Assembly (NCBI GenBank): GCA_013816245.1
Contig: JACDEU010000002.1
Coordinates: 1-64,000 of the forward strand
From: Actinomycetota bacterium
GTDB lineage: Bacteria; Actinomycetota; Thermoleophilia; Gaiellales; Gaiellaceae
Reading direction: 5' to 3'
DNA length: 64,000 nt
The notes under the pieces were generated by a model. That model saw nothing but the letters and a program-made list of their open reading frames with translations. It was not told the origin of the DNA and ran no database searches. The position numbers and the translations under genes are program-made. Within the stretch, counting starts at the first letter, position 1. Each line of letters opens with the position of its first letter. Below are positions 21,921-33,182 of this stretch, piece after piece.

Positions 21921-22908
21921 CATCCGCGTCATGCGGGAGGACTTGCGTCCGCCCGCAACGCCGCCCCGGCGGCACTTCATCTCGATCAAGGACATCACGC
22001 GAGAAGACATCGAGCGACTGCTTGCAACCGCCCGCACGTTCGAGCGCAGCCTCGAGCGAGAGGTGAAGAAACTGCCGACCCTCAAAGGGCGGCTGGTGAT
22101 CAACGTGTTCTACGAATCGTCGACGCGTACATCCTCGAGCTTCGAGCTCGCTGCGAAGCGGCTCTCGGCCGACACGATGTCGATCAAGTCCAGCGGCTCC
22201 TCGGTGGACAAGGGGGAATCGCTGAAGGACACCGCCATCACACTCGGCGCCTACGACCCCGACGTGATCGTCATCCGGCATCCACAGATCGGGGCTCCAC
22301 AGCTCGTCGCGCGTGTAACGGAAGCGCACGTGGTGAACGCTGGCGACGGGAAGCATCAGCACCCGACTCAGGCACTGCTCGATCTCTACACGATGCGCGA
22401 AGCCCTCGGCCGGCTCGAAGGGCTGCACGTCGCGATCGTCGGCGACGTCCTGCACTCGCGGGTAGCGCGCTCGCTAATCCAGGCGCTTGCGCTGGTGGGC
22501 GCCCACGTCACCCTCGTCGGGCCGCCGGGGCTCCTGCCGCGGGGCATCGAGGAGATGGGCTGCGAAGCCACCACGGAGATCAGCACGATCGCCGGCGCAG
22601 ACGTCGTCTACATCCTCCGCATGCAGCGCGAGCGGATGCAGGAAGGCGCGAACTACGTACCGTCACTCCGCGAGTACACGGCACGCTGGGGGGTCACACC
22701 CGAGCGCCTGCGGCCGGGCCAAAAGGTGATGCATCCGGGGCCGATGAACCGCGGTGTCGAGATCGATCCTCGAGTGGCCGACCACGCGGATGCGCTGATC
22801 GAGACGCAAGTGCGAGCCGGGCTCGTCACGCGGATGGCGGTCCTCTACGACCTGCTGACGAATGGCCCGATCGAGGTCAAGACCGAGTCAGTGCTGGAGG
22901 TGGCGTAA
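21910..22908 (+). CDS. pyrB: Aspartate carbamoyltransferase catalytic subunit
   Basis: 332 residues. ESSTRTSSSFELAAKRL contains the carbamoyl-phosphate motif STRT (71-74), GDGKHQHPTQALLDL supplies the HPTQ motif, and VMHPGPMNRG closes the aspartate site. It condenses carbamoyl phosphate with L-aspartate, the committed step of pyrimidine synthesis. No pyrI regulatory subunit is present, so control is through PyrR, as is typical of Gram-positive operons. ATG 21910 overlaps pyrR and a GGGGAG site precedes it. The stop abuts the pyrC ATG. Confidence 0.95.
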   Translation: MTADIRVMREDLRPPATPPRRHFISIKDITREDIERLLATARTFERSLEREVKKLPTLKGRLVINVFYESSTRTSSSFELAAKRLSADTMSIKSSGSSVDKGESLKDTAITLGAYDPDVIVIRHPQIGAPQLVARVTEAHVVNAGDGKHQHPTQALLDLYTMREALGRLEGLHVAIVGDVLHSRVARSLIQALALVGAHVTLVGPPGLLPRGIEEMGCEATTEISTIAGADVVYILRMQRERMQEGANYVPSLREYTARWGVTPERLRPGQKVMHPGPMNRGVEIDPRVADHADALIETQVRAGLVTRMAVLYDLLTNGPIEVKTESVLEVA

Positions 22909-24206
22909 ATGCTGTTCGGACCTGAGCAGACGAAGGAGAACATCGTCGTCCGCGGCGCGCGTGTCGTCGATCCGGTCGCGGGCATCGACGCGGTGCTCGA
23001 CGTGCGCGTCGACGACGGCGTGATCGCCGCGCTCGGCACGGATCTCGATACGAACTCGCACAGGGTGATAGAAGGGGAAGGCCTTCTGCTGGCCCCGGCA
23101 TTCGTCGACCCCCACGTGCACCTTCGGACGCCCGGCCGGGAGGACGAGGAGAACATCGTCTCCGGCACGGCCGCCGCGGCCGCAGGCGGCTACTGCGCGA
23201 TCCTCGGGATGCCGAACACCGACCCGGTCGTGGACTCAGCGGCGACGCTCGGCTCGCTCATCGAAGCCGCGCGCGCCGAGGCGGGGATTCCCGTCGGATT
23301 CCTCGCCGCGATCACGAAGGGACAGTCGGGAGCGGAGCTCACCGAGATGGGCGAGCTCGCCGCCGCCGGGGCAGCTGGCTTCACGGACGACGGAATGCCC
23401 ATTGCGGCGCCCGGTTTGATGAGGCGGGCACTCCAGTACGGCGCTGTCACGGGCCGGCGGATCGCTCTGCACTGCGAAGAGACGACGCTCTCGCGGGACG
23501 GCCAGATGCACGAAGGCGCAGTCTCGGCCGAGCTCGGCTTCACGGGCTACCCGTCCGTTGCCGAGAGCCTCATGGTCGAGCGCGACCTTGCCCTCGCGGC
23601 GTACGAGCGGCAGCCGCTCCACCTGCTGCACCTGTCCGCCTGGGAGTCGGTGCAGGCTCTCCGCCGCGCACGCGCGGAAGGCGTGGAGGCGACCGGAGAG
23701 GTCACGCCCCATCATCTCTGCCTCACCGACGAGGCGATCCGATCGCTCGACTCCAACCTGAAGATGAATCCGCCGCTCCGTTCTGCGTCCGACCGCACGG
23801 CGCTGATCGAAGGGTTGAAGGACGGGACGATCACTGTGATCGCGACCGATCATGCGCCGCACGCGCGACACGAGAAGGACGTCCCTTTCGAGGCGGCGCC
23901 GTTCGGCGTCACGGGTCTAGAGACAGCGTTCGCAGCGCTGTACACACACCTGGTCGACCCGGGGATCATCAAGCTCGAGACACTGCTCGACCGCATGTCG
24001 ACCGGCCCGGCGCAGGCGTACGGGCTCACGGAGCCGCGGATCGCCGTCGGATCGCACGCGAATCTCGTCCTGCTCGACCTGAACGCGAGCTACCGCATCA
24101 CCGAAGAGACGTTCCGCTCCCGGTCGGTGAACTCGTGGCTCCTCGGAGATACGGTTAAGGGCAAGGTGCGGGCGACCATCGCTGCGGGAAGGCTGGCGTA
24201 CTCGGC

Positions 24207-24210
<4 letters not shown>
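22909..24210 (+). CDS. pyrC: Dihydroorotase, class I
   Basis: 433 residues. The metal motif HVHLR is at 69-73, GYCAILGMPNTDPV gives the second conserved block, and TDHAPHARHEKD near residue 307 carries the catalytic Asp and substrate-binding His. The length and motifs fit class I dihydroorotases that form complexes with PyrB. It closes N-carbamoyl-aspartate to dihydroorotate. ATG 22909 follows the pyrB stop with no gap, and the TGA overlaps the carA ATG. Confidence 0.95.
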
Positions 24211-25233
<1,023 letters not shown>

Positions 25234-25250
<17 letters not shown>

Positions 25251-28200
25251 TCTCGAATCGATCTGCCTGATCGGCTCAGGCCCGATCGTGATCGGGCAGG
25301 CGTGTGAGTTCGACTACGCGGGCTGCCAGGCGCTGAAGGTGCTCCGCGAAGACGGCTTCCGCACGATCGTCGTCAACTCCAACCCGGCCACGATCATGAC
25401 CGACCCGGGCTTCGCGGACCGCACCTACCTCGAGCCGCTCGACCTCGAAGGAGTGACGGACGTACTCGCACGGGAGCGACCGGATGCACTGTTGCCGACG
25501 ATGGGAGGGCAGACGGCGCTCAACCTCGCGCGCGAGCTCGCGCTCGAGGGCGTCCTCGAAGAGCTCGGTGTCGAGCTCATCGGTGCGCCGCTCGACGTGA
25601 TCCAACGGGCGGAGGACCGTGAGCTCTTCCGGACGGCGGTGCGCGAGGTGGGCCTGCAGGTTCCCGGCTCGCGGATCGTCACGAGCCTCGACGAGCTCGG
25701 GGGAGTCTCGTTGCCTGCGGTGATCAGGCCTGCGTTCACCCTCGGCGGCCACGGCGGCGGTTTCGTCGAGACGGTCGACCAGCTCCATCGGCAGGTGGAA
25801 CGCGGGCTCGACGAGAGCCCGATCCGCCAGGTGCTCGTGGAGGAGTCCGTGCGAGGTTGGGACGAGTTCGAGCTCGAGGTCGTCCGCGACCGCAAGGACA
25901 ACGTAGTGATCGTCTGCTCGATCGAGAACATCGACCCGATGGGCGTGCACACGGGCGACTCCGTCACAGTCGCGCCGCAGATGACGCTCTCAGATCACGC
26001 GTATCAGGAGTTGCGCGATGCCGCGGCTGCTGTCGTGCGCGCCGTCGGCGTCGAGTGTGGCGGCTCGAACATCCAGTTCGCGCGCGAGCGCGACACGGGA
26101 GAGCTACGCGTGATCGAGATGAATCCGCGCGTCTCCCGCTCCTCCGCTCTCGCGTCGAAGGCGACGGGCTATCCGATCGCGAAGGTCGCCGCGAAGCTCG
26201 CTGTCGGCTACACGCTCGACGAGATTCCGAATGACCTCACCGGCACGACGCCGGCGAGCTTCGAACCGACACTCGACTACGTCGTGGTCAAGTTCCCGCG
26301 GTTCGCCTTCGAGAAGTTCCCGGGCGCCGACACGACACTCGGCACGCAGATGAAGTCGGTCGGGGAGGCCATGGGCATTGGCCGCACGTTCCTCGAGGCC
26401 TTCCGCAAGGCGCGACGCTCACGCGAGCTCGACGGGAGCGAGACGTGGGAGCTCGCGGAAAGCGCGCATCCCTGGTTCCACGTCGAGCTCGCGAACGAGC
26501 TCCAGGAGCTCAGCCTAGACGACCTCGTGGCGGACGATTTCGTGAGGCTGAAGCGCAGTGGTTGGTCCGATGCGGAGCTCGCAATTGCATCTGGAACGAC
26601 CGACGACGCGGTCCGGGCCCGCCGCCGCTCCTGCGGCGTTCGGCCGTCGTACCGCCGAGTCGACTCTTGCGCCGGCGAGGTTGAAGCGGCCTCGACCTAC
26701 TACTACTCCACCTGGGGCGAAGCCGACGAAACGCCACCGCACGGCGAGAAGCCGCGCGTCGTCATCCTCGGATCGGGCCCGAACCGCATCGGCCAGGGGA
26801 TCGAGTTCGACTACTGCTGCGTACACGCGGCGCAGAGCTTCCGCCGACTCGGCTACGAGGCCGTAATGGTGAACTGCAATCCGGAGACTGTGTCGACGGA
26901 CTACGACACCTCCGATCGGCTCTACTTCGAGCCGCTCGGGCTCGAAGAAGTCCTCTCGATCTGTGAGCGGGAAAAGCCCGAAGGCGTCGCGATCCAGTTC
27001 GGCGGCCAGACACCGCTCAAGCTCGCCCGTGGGCTCGAGGCCGCCGGCTACCGGATCATCGGGACGCCGTTCGACGCCGTCGATGTCGCCGAGGACCGTG
27101 AGCGGTTCGGTGCATTGCTCGACCGGCTCGGCGTCCGCTGCCCGGAGTGGGGGATCGCGCGCACGGAGACGGAAGCGCGGGCGATCGCAGAGCGGATCGG
27201 TTACCCGATCCTGATCCGTCCGTCGTACGTTCTCGGCGGGCGCGCGATGCGTGTCTGTTACTCGGGCGATGATCTTGGGCCGATCAAGAGCCCGGTCCTG
27301 ATCGACCGCTTCATCGAGAGCGCGATCGAGATCGACGTCGACGCGGTCTCCGACGGTCGTGACACCTACGTCGGTGCGGTGATGCAGCATGTCGAGGAGG
27401 CTGGCGTGCACTCCGGCGATTCGGCGTGCGTTCTGCCGGCGCCGTCGCTCGCACCGGCCCAGGATGCCGAGATCCGGCTGATCGTTCGCACCCTCGCGCA
27501 AGCTCTCGGGGTCGTCGGCCTTATCAACGTGCAGCTTGCGGTCGTCGAAGAGAACATCTACGTGCTCGAGGCGAACCCGCGCGCGTCGCGAACCGTTCCG
27601 TTTGCCTCGAAGGCGACGGGGGTCAACCTCGTCGACGCGGCGTGCCGTGTCATGGCGGGGGCGCGCCTTTCCGAGCTGGCGCTGTCCCAGGGACAGTCCC
27701 TGGGACATGTCTCTGTCAAGGCGGCGGTCCTACCGTTCGCACGGTTCCCCGGCGCGGATCCGGTGCTCGGGCCGGAGATGCGGGCGACCGGCGAGGTCAT
27801 GGCCAGCGCGGCCGACCTGCCGACCGCATTCGCGAAGGCCGAGCGTGCCGCGGGGAGACCGCTTCCCACCGGCGGCACGGCGTTCCTCTCGGTGCGTGAC
27901 GCCGACAAGCAGGCGGTGGTCAAAGTGGCAGGCACGCTCGCGGAGCTCGGGTTCAAGCTCGTTGCGACCGCAGGCACGGCCCAGACGCTCGCCGCCGCCG
28001 GCCTCGATGTCGAACACGTTCGCAAGGTCACCGAGGAAGGAACGGGGCCGACGGTGGTCGACTTGATCAGGCGCGGACGTTGCAAGCTCGTCATCAACAC
28101 GCCGCACGGATCCGGCGCACGGACGGACGGCTACCTCATACGCGAGGCGGCGCTCGTAGCGCGCGTGCCGTGCATCACGACGCTCTCGGGTGCTGCAGCT

Positions 28201-28293
28201 GCGGTGCATGCGATCGCAAACGCGCGGAGCGAGGAATCGCTCTCGCTGCAAGAGCTGCAAGAACGGATCGTTCATGAGACGCGAGCGGCTTAA
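25234..28293 (+). CDS. carB: Carbamoyl-phosphate synthase large subunit
   Basis: 1019 residues, about 50 fewer than most CarB proteins. Two homologous ATP-grasp halves are visible: [19 protein letters not shown] starts the first and [20 protein letters not shown] the second. Each has the NPR metal motif ([18 protein letters not shown] and [18 protein letters not shown]). A C-terminal MGS-like allosteric domain ([18 protein letters not shown]) binds UMP/IMP. It makes carbamoyl phosphate from bicarbonate, ammonia and 2 ATP. A 25-base palindrome at 27683-27707 lies inside the second half. It overlaps carA and pyrK. Confidence 0.95.
27683..27707. repeat. 25-bp palindrome inside carB
   Basis: TGTCCCAGGGA and TCCCTGGGACA are perfect 11-base arms around CAG. 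It encodes LSQGQSLG in a variable loop between the second ATP-grasp core and [11 protein letters not shown]. It looks like a palindromic element accommodated in frame. Confidence 0.65.
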
Positions 28294-28933
28294 GGTCGTC
28301 GCCGGCGAGGAGGTCGGCCCGTACACGCTCGTGCGAATCGAGCGAGGCGGGCTCGACCCAGGTGCGCCTGGACAGTTCTTCATGCTCGAGGCTCCCGGTC
28401 GGCTGTTGCCGCGGCCGATGAGCCTCTGCCTCGCACCGCGGGGGGAGCTTGCGTTCCTCATCGATCCGATCGGGCCCGGGACCCGGGCGCTCTGCGCGAT
28501 GGAGCCCGGTGATCACCTACAGGTGCTAGGCCCGCTCGGGAACGGCTTTCGGCTCGAGCTCGACCGTCCTCTGCTCGTCGGCGGCGGTATCGGCGTCGCG
28601 CCCCTGCCGCACCTGTCCGAAGCCCTGAAACAGCCGCCGGCGGTTCTCGGTTTTCGCTCGGAGTGGCACGCCCAGGCCGCGGAGCTCGTGCCGAACGCCC
28701 AGACCTGCGTCGAGCCCACGCTCGTCACGCAGCTGATTCCGGAGGGCATGGACGTGCTTGCCTGCGGGCCCGAGCCGATGCTCGAGGCGGTCCGGGCGGT
28801 CGCTCCGGACGCGCAACTCGCGTGGGAGGCGCCAATGGCCTGTGGTTACGGCGCGTGTTACGGCTGCGCCGTGGAGATCGACGGCGAGCTCAAGCGTCTC
28901 TGCGTCGAAGGACCGGTGCTCTGTGCTGCTTAA
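28274..28933 (+). CDS. pyrK: Dihydroorotate dehydrogenase electron-transfer subunit
   Basis: 219 residues. RPMSLCL is the FAD-binding motif, [15 protein letters not shown] the NAD-binding region, and Cys190, Cys195, Cys198 and Cys210 ([21 protein letters not shown]) hold the [2Fe-2S] cluster. It passes electrons from PyrD to NAD+. ATG 28274 lies inside the end of carB, and its stop overlaps the pyrD start by 11 bases. Its presence makes the dehydrogenase class 1B. Confidence 0.93.
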   Translation: MRRERLKVVAGEEVGPYTLVRIERGGLDPGAPGQFFMLEAPGRLLPRPMSLCLAPRGELAFLIDPIGPGTRALCAMEPGDHLQVLGPLGNGFRLELDRPLLVGGGIGVAPLPHLSEALKQPPAVLGFRSEWHAQAAELVPNAQTCVEPTLVTQLIPEGMDVLACGPEPMLEAVRAVAPDAQLAWEAPMACGYGACYGCAVEIDGELKRLCVEGPVLCAA

Positions 28934-29804
28934 CGCGTCCGGTTGTCTCGATGCACTGACCGCACCCGACGTCGCGCGTGCCCTCGATGCGTTCGTGACC
29001 AAAACGGTGACGCCGTTGCCGCGCGACGGCAACACTCCGGTACGCATCGCGGAGACCGACGTCGGGATGCTCAACTCGATCGGGCTCGCGAATCCGGGCA
29101 TCGACCGGTTCGTGACGCGCAACCTGCCGCGGCTCGGAGAGCTCGGTGTGCCGATCTGGGTGTCAGTGGGGGGGTTCGAGACAGACGACTACGCCGAGAT
29201 CTGCTCGAGGCTCGACGACCACGCCGAGGTCAGCGCGATCGAGCTCAACGTTTCGTGCCCGAACGTCGAGGCGCCGGCGGAAAGCGCGGCGCAGATCGTC
29301 GCGGCCGCTCGCCTGGCGACGCGCAAGCCGCTCTGGGCAAAGCTCTCGCCCGCAGTGCCCGATATCGCGGAGGTCGCGCGCGCCGCGCAGGCGGCGGGCG
29401 CCGACGGCCTCTCGCTCGTGAACACGATCCGTGGGCTGAAGCTCGACGCCCGCACGCTTCGCCCCGTCCTCGGCCCCGGCCAGGGCGGGCTCTCGGGTCC
29501 CGCCCTGAGGCCGATCGCTCTTGCAGCGGTGGCCACTTGCTACCGCGCGACGCAGCTTCCGATCGTCGGGATGGGCGGCGTCCAGAACGGGCTCGACGCG
29601 CTCGAGCTGATCGCGGCCGGCGCCCGGCACGTCGCACTCGGGACGATCTTGTTCGCAGATCCGGATGCGCCAGCGCGCGTGCGCGCAGAGCTGCACACCG
29701 CCGGGGCGGAACGTGGTTGGCGAGCATACGAAGATGCATATGCAGTCGCCCATGAAGAGGCGTTGTCCGTCGGGACAACTCTCGATGACAGGTCGAGCTT
29801 GTAA
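28923..29804 (+). CDS. pyrD: Dihydroorotate dehydrogenase, class 1B catalytic subunit
   Basis: 293 residues from GTG 28923. Catalytic Cys112 sits in ELNVSCPN, VNTIRG and IVGMGGVQNGLDALE bind FMN, and GARHVALGT closes the barrel. It oxidises dihydroorotate to orotate with PyrK in the cytosol. It is the last gene of the pyr operon; pyrF and pyrE are not in the window. Small inverted repeats near its end (29762-29779 and 29789-29819) may terminate the operon. Confidence 0.93.
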   Translation: MLLNASGCLDALTAPDVARALDAFVTKTVTPLPRDGNTPVRIAETDVGMLNSIGLANPGIDRFVTRNLPRLGELGVPIWVSVGGFETDDYAEICSRLDDHAEVSAIELNVSCPNVEAPAESAAQIVAAARLATRKPLWAKLSPAVPDIAEVARAAQAAGADGLSLVNTIRGLKLDARTLRPVLGPGQGGLSGPALRPIALAAVATCYRATQLPIVGMGGVQNGLDALELIAAGARHVALGTILFADPDAPARVRAELHTAGAERGWRAYEDAYAVAHEEALSVGTTLDDRSSL

Positions 29805-29819
29805 GTCTCAAAAGACCTG
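29789..29819 (+). terminator. Possible weak terminator at the end of the pyr operon
   Basis: CAGGTC pairs with GACCTG across the pyrD stop, with an alternative inner stem GTCT-CAAA-AGAC. There is no T-tract. Confidence 0.3.
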
Positions 29820-29842
29820 CTCAGAACCGCAAACGTAGACGC

Positions 29843-29870
29843 TTGACCGGCGCAGGTCGCTTGTTAGACT
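29843..29870 (+). promoter_or_regulatory. Promoter of mihF-gmk-rpoZ
   Basis: TTGACC (29843-29848), a 16-base spacer and TAGACT (29865-29870), then nine bases to ATG 29880. Both hexamers are close to the housekeeping sigma consensus. Confidence 0.65.
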
Positions 29871-29879
29871 CCCGCGCTC

Positions 29880-30209
29880 ATGGTGTCCCCCAAGACCCAG
29901 GCCGAGGCACCCATTCGCTCACTCGACCAACGGATGGAAGCGCTGAAGCGAGCGAACGACATCCGCGTCCGGCGCGCACGGTTGAAGAAGGATCTGAAGG
30001 ACGGCCGCGTCCAGATCGAACAGATCCTTAGCAATCCTCCCGAGTATGTCTCGACTGCGAAAGTCTTCGACATGCTCATGGCGGTGCCGAAGTTCGGGAG
30101 AGTGAAGGCGGCGCGTTTTCTCAACATGTGCCGGATCAGCCAGTCGAAGACGGTGGGAGGCCTCTCCGACCGCCAGCGGTCAGAGCTGATTGGCCTCTTC
30201 CACCGCTAA
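29880..30209 (+). CDS. mihF: Actinobacterial integration host factor (mIHF)
   Basis: 109 residues. ALKRANDIRVRRARLKKDLKDG then VFDMLMAVPKFGRVKAARFL and ISQSKTVGGLSDRQRSEL are the signature of mIHF, a helix-two-turn-helix nucleoid protein unique to Actinobacteria and needed by phage L5-type integrases and for chromosome structure. It contacts DNA through the basic N-terminal helix and the PKFGRVKA loop. Its end overlaps gmk by 20 bases. It is a strong phylum marker. Confidence 0.95.
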   Translation: MVSPKTQAEAPIRSLDQRMEALKRANDIRVRRARLKKDLKDGRVQIEQILSNPPEYVSTAKVFDMLMAVPKFGRVKAARFLNMCRISQSKTVGGLSDRQRSELIGLFHR

Positions 30210-30789
30210 GCCGCTGGTCGTCGTCGTCACCGGCACGTCGGGTGCCGGCAAAGGCACGCTCGAGAAGATCCTGCTCGTGCGGATGCCCGAGCTGGAGCTC
30301 GCCGTCTCCGCGACGACGCGCGAGCTGCGCCCTGGTGAGGTGAACGGACGGGAGTACTGGTTCATCACGCCCGAGAAGTTCGAGCGTCTCGTCGAGGACG
30401 GGGACTTTCTCGAGTACGTCGACCTTCCCTGGGGCGCACGCTCCGGGACTCTGCGTTCCGAGATCGACCGCATCCAGGCCCGCGGGCATGTGCCCTTGCT
30501 CGACCTCGAGACCGACGGGGCGCTTCGAGTGCAGGAGACGATTCCGGGCGTCGTGACAGTGTTCGTCGACGCGCCGACCTTCGAGGAGCTCGAACGTCGC
30601 CTCCGCGAACGGGCAACAGAGAGCTCCGGCGAGATCCAGGTCCGTCTCGACCTTGCACACAGGCAGCAGACCCAAAAAGGGCTCTTCAACTACGCGATCG
30701 TCAACGACGACGTCGAGCGTGCGGCCGCCGAGCTCATCGGAATCGTCCGCCGAGAGCTCCAAACCGCAGGTAGCATGAGCCGTCCATGA
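30190..30789 (+). CDS. gmk: Guanylate kinase
   Basis: 199 residues from TTG 30190. The P-loop GTSGAGKGT is at about 15-23, SATTRELRPGEVNGREYWF is the GMP-binding segment, and RLRERATESSGEI the lid. It phosphorylates GMP to GDP. It is set between mihF and rpoZ, as in many Actinobacteria. The TTG start lies inside mihF, so coupled translation is likely. A TAGCAT hexamer near its end (30771-30776) may add transcription for rpoZ. Confidence 0.94.
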   Translation: MASSTAKPLVVVVTGTSGAGKGTLEKILLVRMPELELAVSATTRELRPGEVNGREYWFITPEKFERLVEDGDFLEYVDLPWGARSGTLRSEIDRIQARGHVPLLDLETDGALRVQETIPGVVTVFVDAPTFEELERRLRERATESSGEIQVRLDLAHRQQTQKGLFNYAIVNDDVERAAAELIGIVRRELQTAGSMSRP

Positions 30790-31019
30790 TCCATCCCCGC
30801 ATAGATGAGCTCCTCGACAACGTCGATTCGCGGTACGCACTCGTGATCGTCGCTGCCAAGAGAGCCCGCCAAATCAACGACTACCACCACCAGCTGGGCG
30901 AGGGCATCGGCTTCGACCAGGCCCCGCCGCCCCTGGTGGAATCCCGCTCGAAGAACTACTTGACCATGGCCCTCGAGGAAGTCGCCGAGGGCAAGCTCAA
31001 GTACAAGTACCCGAAGTAG
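30786..31019 (+). CDS. rpoZ: RNA polymerase omega subunit
   Basis: 77 residues. IDELLDNVDSRYALVIVAAKRARQIN is the conserved helix pair of omega, and SKNYLTMALEEVAEGKLKY the C-terminal signature. It assists assembly of the beta-prime subunit. ATG 30786 overlaps the gmk stop, and a TAGCAT hexamer nine bases upstream could give separate leaderless expression. Confidence 0.94.
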   Translation: MIHPRIDELLDNVDSRYALVIVAAKRARQINDYHHQLGEGIGFDQAPPPLVESRSKNYLTMALEEVAEGKLKYKYPK

Positions 31020-31067
31020 TTCTTTCCGGCCCGGTCGCGGGCTCTGCCAAACGGGCAGAATTCCGGC

Positions 31068-32231
31068 ATGGCTCGAGTACTGGTCGGCATCACCGGTGGA
31101 ATCGCCGCCTACAAGGCGTGTGAACTGGTGCGCCTGCTCGTCAAGGGAGGGCATGAGGTCGTTCCGCTGGTCACTCCAGGTGCGGACCGGTTCGTCCGCG
31201 CGGACACGTTCCTCGCACTCGCCCGGCGCTCGCCCGCCGACGACCTCTACGCGCACCTGACGCAAGCCGACCTCCTCGTGGTCGCGCCCCTGACCGCGAA
31301 CACGCTCGCGAAGCTTGCGCACGGCCTCGCCGACAACCTCGTAGCCGAGGCCGCGCTTGCGCACCGTGGCCCGGTCCTGCTCGCACCCGCGATGAACCCG
31401 CGCATGTGGGCCCACGCCGCGACGAAGGCCAACCTCGAGACCGTGCGCTCACGCGGAGCAGAGATCGTAGGCCCGGATGAAGGGGAGACCGCAGAAGGAG
31501 AGTGGGGGCTCGGGCGGATGGCCGAGCCCGACGAGATCTACCGCCGCTGCCGGAAGCTACTCGGTGAGAGCGACTCGCTTGCGGGACGGCACGTGCTCGT
31601 CAGTGCGGGTGGTACGCGCGAACCGCTCGACGCAGTCCGCTTTGTCGGAAACCGGTCTTCGGGCCGCATGGGCGTCGCTCTCGCGGAGGAGGCGCGCAAA
31701 CGCGGCGCGGACGTGACGCTCCTGGCTGCGAACCTCGGCGTGCCGGTGCCGGGTGGCGTCGAGGTCGTCGAGACTCCAACTGCCCAGGCGATGCTCGAGC
31801 AGGCGCTCGCCCACGGCGATGCCGACGTCGTGTTGATGGCAGCCGCAGTCGCGGACTACCGTCCGGCGGGCGTGTCCGACGAGAAGCGGCCGAAAGACGA
31901 GGAGGCGTGGAACGTGACGCTCGAGCCGACCATCGACGTGCTGCGCACACTCGGCGAGCGCCGGACGAACGGCCAGGTATTGATCGGGTTCGCGGCCGAC
32001 CACGGAGAGCGGGGTCTCGCACGTGCGAGGGAAAAGCTCGAGCGGAAGCGCGTCGATCTCGTCGTCTACAACGACGTGTCTCGCGAGGACATCGGCTTCG
32101 ACGCGGAGGAGAATGAGGTGGTGCTGGTCGAGACAGACGGCGATCGTCGCGTTGGGAAAGCCCCGAAACACCGAATCGCCGCGGCGATCGTAGATAGAGC
32201 CGAGGAGCTGTTGCGTGAGCGAACCCGGTAG
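31068..32231 (+). CDS. coaBC: CoaBC: phosphopantothenoylcysteine synthetase/decarboxylase
   Basis: 387 residues, the usual fused form. The N-terminal flavoprotein decarboxylase half (GITGGIAAYKACELVRLL, APLTANTLAKLAHGLADNL, PAMNPRMW) is followed by the CTP-dependent synthetase half (SAGGTREPLDAVRFVGNRSSG, AAAVADYRP, GFAAD). It converts 4'-phosphopantothenate to 4'-phosphopantetheine in CoA synthesis. A CAGAAT hexamer six bases before ATG 31068 may give its own start. Its end overlaps the moxR start by 17 bases. Confidence 0.95.
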   Translation: MARVLVGITGGIAAYKACELVRLLVKGGHEVVPLVTPGADRFVRADTFLALARRSPADDLYAHLTQADLLVVAPLTANTLAKLAHGLADNLVAEAALAHRGPVLLAPAMNPRMWAHAATKANLETVRSRGAEIVGPDEGETAEGEWGLGRMAEPDEIYRRCRKLLGESDSLAGRHVLVSAGGTREPLDAVRFVGNRSSGRMGVALAEEARKRGADVTLLAANLGVPVPGGVEVVETPTAQAMLEQALAHGDADVVLMAAAVADYRPAGVSDEKRPKDEEAWNVTLEPTIDVLRTLGERRTNGQVLIGFAADHGERGLARAREKLERKRVDLVVYNDVSREDIGFDAEENEVVLVETDGDRRVGKAPKHRIAAAIVDRAEELLRERTR

Positions 32232-33180
32232 TCAACGAGTCGAGGCGGTGGCCGCGGCCGACACGATCCGCGCGATCGTCGACAACCTGGCGCGCGTGGT
32301 GCATGCGCCCGAGGAGACGCTGCGGCTCTGCGTGCTCTGCCTCGTGGGCGAGGGCCACCTGATCCTCGAGGACTTCCCAGGCGTGGGGAAGACGATGCTC
32401 GCGAAGGCACTCGCACGCTCGCTCGACGTGTCGTTCTCCCGCATGCAGTTCACACCGGATCTGCTGCCCTCGGACGTGACAGGCGTGAACGTCTTCAACC
32501 AGCGCTCCAACGAGTTCGAGTTCAGGCCCGGTCCCGTCTTCGCCAACCTCTTGCTCGTCGACGAGATCAATCGAGCCTCGCCGAAGACTCAGGCGGCGCT
32601 GCTCGAGTGCATGCAGGAGCAGCAGGTGACGACCGACGGCGTGACGAACGAGCTCGACCGCCCCTTCATGGTGATGGCGACCCAGAACCCCATCGAATAC
32701 GAGGGCACATACCCGCTTCCCGAGGCACAGCTCGACCGTTTTACGATGCGGATCGCGATCGGCTACCCGCCCCTCGCGGAGGAGGCGAAGATGCTCACCG
32801 AGCAGACGGCCGATCCGCCGCTGGACGCGCTCGAGCCCGTGGCGAACGCGGCAGATGCGATCGCGCTCGCCGACGAGGCCAAGGCGATCTTCGTCGAGGA
32901 GAGTCTCAACCGCTATGTCGTCGCGCTCCTGCGTGCGACCCGCGGCGATTCGCGGCTCTACCTCGGCGCGAGCCCCCGTGCCGGCATCGCCATGCTGCGC
33001 GTTGCGAAGGCGCGCGCACTCGCGGACGGCCGCGGGTTCCTCGAGCCGGACGACGTCAAGGCCGTGGCGGTTCCCGTCCTCGCGCACCGGTTGATCCTCG
33101 CGCCCGAAGCCCGCTCGACCGGGGTGAGTGGGGAGCAGGTCGTCCAGGAGACGCTCGACAAGACGCCGGTCCCCGTCTAG
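32215..33180 (+). CDS. MoxR-family AAA+ ATPase
   Basis: 321 residues. Walker A GVGKT (in EDFPGVGKTMLAKALARSL), Walker B LLLVDEINRASPKTQ, sensor 1 MATQNPIEYEGTYPLPEAQ and arginine finger region DRF are all in place. MoxR ATPases act as chaperones for metal insertion or assembly of DUF58/VWA partners. Followed by DUF58 and a transglutaminase gene, it forms the conserved moxR-DUF58-tgl cluster. GTG 32215 overlaps coaBC. Confidence 0.92.
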   Translation: MSEPGSQRVEAVAAADTIRAIVDNLARVVHAPEETLRLCVLCLVGEGHLILEDFPGVGKTMLAKALARSLDVSFSRMQFTPDLLPSDVTGVNVFNQRSNEFEFRPGPVFANLLLVDEINRASPKTQAALLECMQEQQVTTDGVTNELDRPFMVMATQNPIEYEGTYPLPEAQLDRFTMRIAIGYPPLAEEAKMLTEQTADPPLDALEPVANAADAIALADEAKAIFVEESLNRYVVALLRATRGDSRLYLGASPRAGIAMLRVAKARALADGRGFLEPDDVKAVAVPVLAHRLILAPEARSTGVSGEQVVQETLDKTPVPV

Positions 33181-33182
33181 AC

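Noticed and set aside
29762-29779. GTTGTCC/GGACAAC inverted repeat in the pyrD C-terminus as a regulatory site
   Set aside because: Seven-base arms within a GC-rich coding end are plausible by chance; it is mentioned only next to the stronger carB palindrome.
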